Virus record (IMG/VR): IMGVR_UViG_3300005338_000036
Location: 1 to 22,131 of that record
Direction: 5' to 3' (one strand)
Source: a virus
Length of the DNA: 22,131 nt
A program made the translations under genes and the position numbers. Shown piece by piece: positions 14,283 through 20,377 of this stretch. Every line of letters starts with the position of its first letter. Position 1 is the first letter of the stretch. The notes under the pieces are model-generated. The model was given only the letters and a program-made list of their open reading frames with translations. It was not told the DNA's origin and made no database searches.

Positions 14283-17240
14283 TCAGAACAACTCAACATC
14301 AATCGTGGTCGCAATCGCCGTGAACGAGAGCGGCGTGACATTGAGCGTGATGACACCGTTGGTGACGAGGCGGAAGTGCAATCCGGCATTTGTGTTGCCA
14401 TCAGTGACAATGGCGAAGATGCCGCGCAACATCTCGGCGCTCGTATCCAAATCGGTCGAGCGCGTGAGCACCCACGGCGTCCCGCCAGAACCAAGCGACG
14501 TGACGGTATTGCCTGTAATAAAAACGCGACCGTCTTTCCGCGCCACCCATGTCGAGTTTTCTGTCTTGGGGCACCACAGCACGCCCGTATAAAGATCGCG
14601 GTGCTTGGACGGAACCGTCCTGCTCACCTTGTTCAAATAGAGTGTGTGTTGGCCGGCCACCGTACCTCCCAAAGTGCTTGGGATGCCCGCTAAAACACAT
14701 GCGAACTGAATTGGATGCAATCTCGCTATGTCTTTTTGGCCCAAACTTCGCTGTCCTGATTTAGAAATGTGCCCGTCAGCTGACAACGCCGTGTCAATAA
14801 ACAAATGCAATTGGGCTTTCGTTAAAGCCCGCAAGAAGTCAATGCGCACAATTCGGTTCGGCGCTAAGAAGGTCAGCCGTGATCCAGCAGCCGCGTTAAG
14901 GTCAAACTCTATTAGACCTTTTCGCGTAGATGTTTCACGCCATTTCGGGACATCGGTCTTCCACCCGCCTTTGGCACGCGGAGGTGACGCATCGCCAAAC
15001 AAACCTCGCAGGCAACTCCTAATGCGACCCACCAAATCAGGATTTACGCGAGAGGATTGCGAAATGCGCACGCAATTAGAGTGAGTACCAGAATTGTTCT
15101 TCCTGACATGCCCCTCCGTAAAGAACCATGCCACCAGCTCTACAAGGTCATCAGTGTACTTCGCCTTGAAGGGCAATTCTCCACACGGCGCGGCTTTCAA
15201 CAATGCTGTGTTTTTCGTCAATTGAGACGACAGTGTAATGCGTTGTTTGCCGCTGTTTATATTTTCCGTTGGCCACCGATGATTCAGTGATGAGATGGAA
15301 AAGTGCCCTTTGTTACGCATCACCAGGACGGGTTCATTGACAACATTAAACTCGTGAATGGACTGCACGGGCTGCCATTCTGTTACCCCTTTCGCTTGGT
15401 TGTAAGTAAGCACCAATTCACCCGTCGCCAAATCGCGTCTATGCTTCCACCCTTCGTAAGTGAGAATCTCGGTGTTGCCATCCAAGCAGTAGCTGCCATT
15501 GTTCTGTCCAAGAGCCTCGTTCTTGACCAGCACACGGTCGGCAACCGAAATCGCGATGCCGTCAATGGCGGGCAGAGCACCGTTGACGTTAGCCGTGAGC
15601 ACGTTCAGGACGCGCGTGTTTGCGGGCAGCGCAGCGGTTGTAGCAACGCGCCACGCGGTTTTCTTGCCGAACATCGTCCAGCCCACGACATCGGATGAGA
15701 AAACGAAAGTGCCCTGCGGTGCATATCCAGCACCGCCGAGGCCCACCCACGACACGACATTGCCTTGGATGGGATGCTGATAGGTAAAGGCAAGAATCCA
15801 CGCGCATCCAGTCGGCGTGTCTTGGCCAGCGGTATCGTGGTAAATCTTGGTGGCAGCAGGTGCGTCCATCAACGTCGAGTTGAGTTGCGGCACACCACCG
15901 CTGATGTCGATGAGGTAAGCGTAATTGACGAAATTTGGCTGCGGATCAAAAACCGTGAATGTGCCGTTCCACACCGGAGCACCACCGCCTGCGGTGCAAG
16001 CATTGAATGGCGTCAGGCTTGGCAGGAGCGACGCCAAGTTGACGATACGAAGCTGTAGCGTCTGATAGTTGATAGCGGGCTTTTTGACGCGGGTAAGTCG
16101 GAACGTGGGCAAAGATGAACCCACCGCATTCAGCGTCCAACCGCTATCGTGAACATCCACGTCGATGTTTCCGAGAGCGTGCTGAAAATGAAGTGTCTCG
16201 CGCCCTTGAGGGCCGGCGAAAAGTGCAGCGTCCGGGCAACACACAAGAGTTGTGGTGTCGAAGTTTGCCTCGGCATCGGCGGCATTGGATTCCGCGCAGA
16301 AAGAATATGGCAACTTGTTTCGGAACGGCGTGCCGAAAGAGTTGTAAACATATTGCGCCTCACCAGCCACAGGTCCAACGGTAGTGGGCGGATTAACAAA
16401 CCAATTCGGAGGCAACCCCGTGGATGTTTGCACAGAACCGCCAACATACCCGATCTTGTACTCGCCAAGCGGAACGGATGCCCATTGGCCGGTGTCAGTC
16501 ACTTCCATCGTGTTGATGGCCACGTCAGGCGAGATGACGGTGCTGTCGGTGACGCCAAGGTCGCACGGCACATCGCTGGAAACGGTGAGTCGGAACACGC
16601 GCTTGCAGATCAGCCGCGTCCGCGTGGCGGGATTGATTGCGCCCGTGGCTTGCGCGACGAACGTGAACAGGCCCGACACCATTGGGATACCGGAAATGAC
16701 GCCATCAGCGGATAGGCTCAAGCCTCCCGGCAACGCGCCGCCAACAAGCGTCCACACGACGGGTGCGAGTGCGCCGGACTGTTCCAGCATCGCCAAGTAG
16801 TCGGTGCCGGAGAAGGCTTCGGGCAACGTGCCCGGCGTCGAGATTGTGCAGTTCTGATTCTGGCGGGCGTTCTGCGCATTGTAAGCCTGCGCTTCACAGA
16901 GCGCCAAGTGTTCGGCAGCGGCGTCGGCGATTTCTTGCGCTGCGGTGTTAAATTGCGCTTGCGTGAAGTTCGCGGGAAGATACCTCGTTAAAATTACACC
17001 ATCACAACAAGTAAATCGCAATGGATTTCCGCCTGTCGGCGGTGTGTAAGGAATCGCGCCATCGGGAATGATTATTGGGTGTGGATAGGCCCCAGGTGAA
17101 CACGAGAATCCTTGTGGACAGTTTAAGATGAAACCCGTCTGCGCCGACAAAAATGTCAAACCCTGAGTGTAGAATGGAGGCGCTGGAACTGGACAGCATT
17201 CCACTGGCGGTTCACAAATCACTGACACTGGCAAGCTCAC
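14283..17240 (-). CDS. Large Ig-like/fibre virion protein interrupted by an intein, 985 aa precursor
   Basis: The start is GTG at 17238-17240, with TCCTCCT on the plus strand at 17247-17253 giving AGGAGG 7 bases upstream and overlapping the previous stop (GTGA). The TTG 24 bases further up is less likely. The N-terminus is Cys/Pro-rich (VICEPPVECCPVPAPPF). Near residues 130-205 lies a putative Ig (He_PIG-like) unit ending LPGGLSLSADGVISGIP with SGLFTFVAQATG. The C-terminal extein carries ADRVLVKNEALGQNNGSY joined after splicing to TVTSLGSGG and STDLDTSAEMLRG, a repeat unit known from phage tail fibres (RVLVK-x-NG-Y-W-R-x-TD-D). The intein splits that unit. Removal leaves a 658-aa protein, probably a tail fibre or neck component. 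Confidence 0.8.
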   Translation of the reverse strand: MSLPVSVICEPPVECCPVPAPPFYTQGLTFLSAQTGFILNCPQGFSCSPGAYPHPIIIPDGAIPYTPPTGGNPLRFTCCDGVILTRYLPANFTQAQFNTAAQEIADAAAEHLALCEAQAYNAQNARQNQNCTISTPGTLPEAFSGTDYLAMLEQSGALAPVVWTLVGGALPGGLSLSADGVISGIPMVSGLFTFVAQATGAINPATRTRLICKRVFRLTVSSDVPCDLGVTDSTVISPDVAINTMEVTDTGQWASVPLGEYKIGYVGGSVQTSTGLPPNWFVNPPTTVGPVAGEAQYVYNSFGTPFRNKLPYSFCAESNAADAEANFDTTTLVCCPDAALFAGPQGRETLHFQHALGNIDVDVHDSGWTLNAVGSSLPTFRLTRVKKPAINYQTLQLRIVNLASLLPSLTPFNACTAGGGAPVWNGTFTVFDPQPNFVNYAYLIDISGGVPQLNSTLMDAPAATKIYHDTAGQDTPTGCAWILAFTYQHPIQGNVVSWVGLGGAGYAPQGTFVFSSDVVGWTMFGKKTAWRVATTAALPANTRVLNVLTANVNGALPAIDGIAISVADRVLVKNEALGQNNGSYCLDGNTEILTYEGWKHRRDLATGELVLTYNQAKGVTEWQPVQSIHEFNVVNEPVLVMRNKGHFSISSLNHRWPTENINSGKQRITLSSQLTKNTALLKAAPCGELPFKAKYTDDLVELVAWFFTEGHVRKNNSGTHSNCVRISQSSRVNPDLVGRIRSCLRGLFGDASPPRAKGGWKTDVPKWRETSTRKGLIEFDLNAAAGSRLTFLAPNRIVRIDFLRALTKAQLHLFIDTALSADGHISKSGQRSLGQKDIARLHPIQFACVLAGIPSTLGGTVAGQHTLYLNKVSRTVPSKHRDLYTGVLWCPKTENSTWVARKDGRVFITGNTVTSLGSGGTPWVLTRSTDLDTSAEMLRGIFAIVTDGNTNAGLHFRLVTNGVITLNVTPLSFTAIATTIDVELF
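14508..15488 (-). mobile_element. LAGLIDADG-type intein (327 aa) in the fibre protein
   Basis: Intein Cys1 is the TGC at 15486-15488 (CLDGNTEILTYEGW, block A), block B reads GHFSISSLNHRW, and the end is RVFITGN with Asn at 14508-14510 followed by a +1 Thr. The penultimate residue is Gly rather than the usual His, a tolerated variant. Two LAGLIDADG-like motifs are visible: LVELVAWFFTEGHV and LFIDTALSADGHI, both keeping an acidic residue, so the nuclease is probably active. The frame is continuous with both exteins. It excises itself from the protein, and the nuclease spreads the coding DNA to intein-less alleles. Confidence 0.9.
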
Positions 17241-19246
17241 GACACATCCTCCTGCAAAGTGCAAAGTGGCTTCGCGAATTTCGGTTCCGGTACAATACTG
17301 GACATAAACCTCGAACCGAAATATTTCATATGCCCCTGAATCACAAACCGGAATTGAATGCGTTTTCCATCCGTCAGCGGTCGGTCGTTGATTTCATCGC
17401 AACTACCTTCAGGTTTTCCGAAGCCTATGGGGTCTCGAATCTGCGGCGGCACATTGTTGATTCTGCTGCATCCGGTGAGCGGATCAATTCCACATGATGC
17501 GAGTGCGGCACAGAGCGAGAACCGCGTCCATAAATTCCAACACGGATATTCGTCTGCTCGCCAATACACTGTCACGTCCACACGCCCTTTCACGTCGTAA
17601 AAGTAGCCTTCGCCATCTTCGAGCCGGTTCAATCCTAACCGATTTTGGTCAGCGTTACGGAAATCCAACGCAGCAGTCTCAATCGACCAAATGATCGGCG
17701 TCTGGTCATTGTCCTCGATGACATCGGTTTCGCTATTAAGAATTTCCCAAAACTCAATCTCCTGCGCGGCGTTCAGGACGAACGCGAAGCACCGCTCCAC
17801 GTCGTTGAATCGGCCTTTGACGAATTGCAGAACGCTGATGCCAGTCCCCACGCTCTCCCACACTGTCGGCGCTTTGCCTCGAAGCGAGCTGATCAGATCA
17901 AAGTTGAGTGCGACCCAGCCGCGATGCAAGACACCGTGTTGGGTGAACACAGGAGATACAGTCATCAACAAACGATTGTCGAACACAACTGCGCTGGAAT
18001 ATTGGAGCAAAGCTGTATCGTCCTTTTTGAGCACATCGGAGACTTCGCGGCTCATGGGCACGTTGCCCCACGTTGCGAAATCTCGCCGACCAAGGATGAG
18101 CGACCAAATGCCGACCGTGCCGCGATACCACAAATCACCTTTAGCAACGACAGTGCTATATTGTGACAAACCTCCGCTCTCGACCTGCGATACGGTCACG
18201 ATTGGATTTGTGACAGTCGCCCAGTCAGCGGTCGTGGTCGGCGCATTGCACGAGAAAACGATTTCAGGAGTGAGAATTTGCACCGGCCCTTGGCCAAGTG
18301 AAGCGTCGAGCGTCGGCACGCCGCGAATGGCGGTGATTTCGCCAACACTGCCGGGAACCCGGAACCGCTTGTTGCTCGCCAGATAAAGATTTTCGCTGAT
18401 ATGCAGGACGGCATCTCGAAATTCCTCAGCAAGCGTACCTGAAGCACCTCCAACCGCGTCGCCAGCAAGGAATGTGACGCCATCTGGTCCGGCCTGCCAC
18501 ACACGTCCAAGCCAATACGTGCCCATGCGTGCGATTGGCAATTCAGGATTCGCACCGACGAGCACCGAACGCCGGGACGTGGCACCGTCAAAAAAGATCG
18601 GCACCGATTGGCCGTCGTTAATAATCATCCATTTCTCAGCTTGCCAGAGCCACGCTTGCGTGCGCGATGCCGGGTTCACGTCCCAGAACGTCAGCACTGC
18701 ACCAGCGGCGACGAGCGGGCCGGGATCGTCGATGTTTTCGACAGTCAGGACAGTTGGCGAGTCCACGGAGACAATAATGTAGTTGTGATTGCCTACGCGA
18801 ATCTCGAAGTTTGCGCCGAGGTTTACGGTCGAGAGCACCGTGATCGTCACCGTCGCGCCGATGGCTGGCACCGCGAATCCCACGTCAACGATGGTGTTGT
18901 GTGCGATGGTGATTTCGCGCACCGAAGCTGTCCTCGCTCCTGGCGTGAACTGGAACAGCCGACCGCCGATGGATGCGATGATTGAACCGATGCCGGAATC
19001 ACTTCGATAGTACGCGCTGCCTTGGAATCGACCGTCCTGTTGACGCGAAGCCAACACACCGTCGCCGCCATAATCCAGTGTGAGCCGGCGATTCGGTGCG
19101 CGAGGCGAAGCATATCCTCCTCGTACGCTCGTGTTGGTGAGGTAAGCCGCCTGAGTGCGCTGGAGCTGCGATGGGAGAACGCCGCTGTTCATCCCGTCGA
19201 TCAGCGGGCCGATGCTATCGTAGAGGTAGTGGGGCTTATCAGCCAT
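17237..19246 (-). CDS. Large beta-rich putative virion protein, 669 aa
   Basis: The ATG start (19244-19246) lies within the last 8 bases of the upstream gene. The N-terminus YLYDSIGPLIDGMNSGVLPS and NTSVRGGYASPRAPNRRL follow a layout I associate with tail-nozzle or stabilisation proteins (a Gly-rich start, an Asn, then an Arg-rich loop). The rest alternates short beta strands with aromatic/Asp turns (TQAWLWQAEKWMIINDGQSV, YWLGRVWQAGPDGVTF), suggesting a beta-propeller. The C-terminal ~120 residues are Cys-richer (PCWNLWTRFSLCAALASC). No family is firmly recognised; the nozzle idea is inference from size and position. Confidence 0.65.
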   Translation of the reverse strand: MADKPHYLYDSIGPLIDGMNSGVLPSQLQRTQAAYLTNTSVRGGYASPRAPNRRLTLDYGGDGVLASRQQDGRFQGSAYYRSDSGIGSIIASIGGRLFQFTPGARTASVREITIAHNTIVDVGFAVPAIGATVTITVLSTVNLGANFEIRVGNHNYIIVSVDSPTVLTVENIDDPGPLVAAGAVLTFWDVNPASRTQAWLWQAEKWMIINDGQSVPIFFDGATSRRSVLVGANPELPIARMGTYWLGRVWQAGPDGVTFLAGDAVGGASGTLAEEFRDAVLHISENLYLASNKRFRVPGSVGEITAIRGVPTLDASLGQGPVQILTPEIVFSCNAPTTTADWATVTNPIVTVSQVESGGLSQYSTVVAKGDLWYRGTVGIWSLILGRRDFATWGNVPMSREVSDVLKKDDTALLQYSSAVVFDNRLLMTVSPVFTQHGVLHRGWVALNFDLISSLRGKAPTVWESVGTGISVLQFVKGRFNDVERCFAFVLNAAQEIEFWEILNSETDVIEDNDQTPIIWSIETAALDFRNADQNRLGLNRLEDGEGYFYDVKGRVDVTVYWRADEYPCWNLWTRFSLCAALASCGIDPLTGCSRINNVPPQIRDPIGFGKPEGSCDEINDRPLTDGKRIQFRFVIQGHMKYFGSRFMSSIVPEPKFAKPLCTLQEDVS

Positions 19247-19460
19247 TTAATGGAATAACCCGATTCTTAGGCTTTTTGTAGCAGTGAAGAACTCCTTCTT
19301 TCGTATTGCAGGACACGCCAATTTCTGGGTCCATGTAAAATCCGTGTCGAAATTGTACATGGAATTTCATCCACTGTACTTGCAAATCGAGTCGCCGTTC
19401 TTTTTCCTCTGGCGTCTCATCATAGAACACATCAAGTGGAAATCCCGGAAGTTCGTTCAT
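19239..19460 (-). CDS. Hypothetical protein, 73 aa
   Basis: It starts MNELPGFPLDVFYDETPEEK, is charged and helical in the middle (ERRLDLQVQWMKFHVQF), and has a short MDPEIGVSCNTKEGVL segment. The ATG (19458-19460) follows the upstream stop by 11 bases; its stop overlaps the 669-aa gene by 8 bases. No family is recognised. Tight packing between two virion genes supports it being real. Confidence 0.7.
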   Translation of the reverse strand: MNELPGFPLDVFYDETPEEKERRLDLQVQWMKFHVQFRHGFYMDPEIGVSCNTKEGVLHCYKKPKNRVIPLNG

Positions 19461-19471
19461 GGCAATTCATC

Positions 19472-20311
19472 TTAAGCATGGAGATAAGTCGCGATTATTT
19501 CCGCTTCGACAACGTGCAAGAATCCCGCCGTTGGCGGAACATCAATCGCGGCCATCATACGAATGATGTCAGTAGTCAACGCCGTCGTGTAAGCGACCAC
19601 CGGCCACACAACGATGAGCGCGGTGTAAGTCAGCGTTGTGATTATCTCCGTTTTGAAACCGTTGGGGGTGTTGGTAATGGTGCCCGGAGTGTTGTTCTGG
19701 CGATTGAGTAAAAAGCTCACGTTGCGTACGGCCGCGAATGTCGCGCCCGTATAATCAATGCGAGCACGCGCTTGTAAGAGCCAAGTGCCCGCTGTTGTCA
19801 GCGTAATGCGTTGCGTGCCGCTGGTTCCAAAGTTGATTTCAGCAGCATCGAGCGTGATGTCTGTCTGGTCGATGACGTATGGCGCTCCGACACCGTACTT
19901 GGAAACTGGCGCTATGGCCGGGAGTGTGGTCACTGCTGGTTGCCACCCCGATGGGGTCACGATTGTGCCAGCAGAGATGGTGTTGCCTGCATTGACGTTG
20001 GCCTCCCAGTCGGGGTAAACGACGCTGACGTGCGTGCTATCCACGATGGCGGTGACGAGGAAGAATAATCCGTCGGGCATGAATAGCGGCTCGCCTACGG
20101 CCATCCATGACGTGTTCTCGACTTCAACCGTGACGGGCGTGGCTCCATCAGCAGGTGGGATTACGAAATCGTCGGTGGTGAAGCTGAAGGCGCTGACTCC
20201 GTTTTCGCCCGCAGCTCCCGGTGCTCCATCTTCGCCCGGAGGCCCCGGAATATTTTGGACGACTTCTTCGGAGCAACAACTTGGTTGGCAGCAATCGACG
20301 ATTCCGAGCAT
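19472..20311 (-). CDS. Collagen-like fibre protein with C1q/TNF-like head, 279 aa
   Basis: The start is the ATG at 20309-20311; the TTG five codons earlier is weaker, and AAAGG sits 5 bases before the ATG. After a Cys-rich N-terminus (DCCQPSCCSEE), residues about 23-37 form a short Gly-X-Y run (GPPGEDGAPGAAGENG), a triple-helix-forming collagen-like stalk. From about 150 on, GTQRITLTTAGTWLLQARAR, FAAVRNVSFLLNRQ and ending VEAEIIATYLHA fit a C1q/TNF-like jelly roll. Such trimeric fibres stud phage heads or tails and can bind cell surfaces. This is the first gene of the leftward train, divergent from the terminase. Confidence 0.72.
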   Translation of the reverse strand: MLGIVDCCQPSCCSEEVVQNIPGPPGEDGAPGAAGENGVSAFSFTTDDFVIPPADGATPVTVEVENTSWMAVGEPLFMPDGLFFLVTAIVDSTHVSVVYPDWEANVNAGNTISAGTIVTPSGWQPAVTTLPAIAPVSKYGVGAPYVIDQTDITLDAAEINFGTSGTQRITLTTAGTWLLQARARIDYTGATFAAVRNVSFLLNRQNNTPGTITNTPNGFKTEIITTLTYTALIVVWPVVAYTTALTTDIIRMMAAIDVPPTAGFLHVVEAEIIATYLHA

Positions 20312-20314
20312 AAG
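20285..20314 (+). promoter_or_regulatory. Candidate sigma70-type promoter for the terminase
   Basis: TTGGCA (20285-20290) and CATAAG (20309-20314) are separated by 18 bases, 5/6 and 4/6 matches to -35 and -10 consensus, about 64 bases before the terminase ATG. It lies within the start of the divergent fibre gene. The host sigma factor is unknown, so this is only suggestive. Confidence 0.22.
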
Positions 20315-20377
20315 AGCCTTTCTCAATCCCGCTGTTCGGGTGTTGTCTCAGATTGCGCCTTCGCGTAGCGTCCGTCA

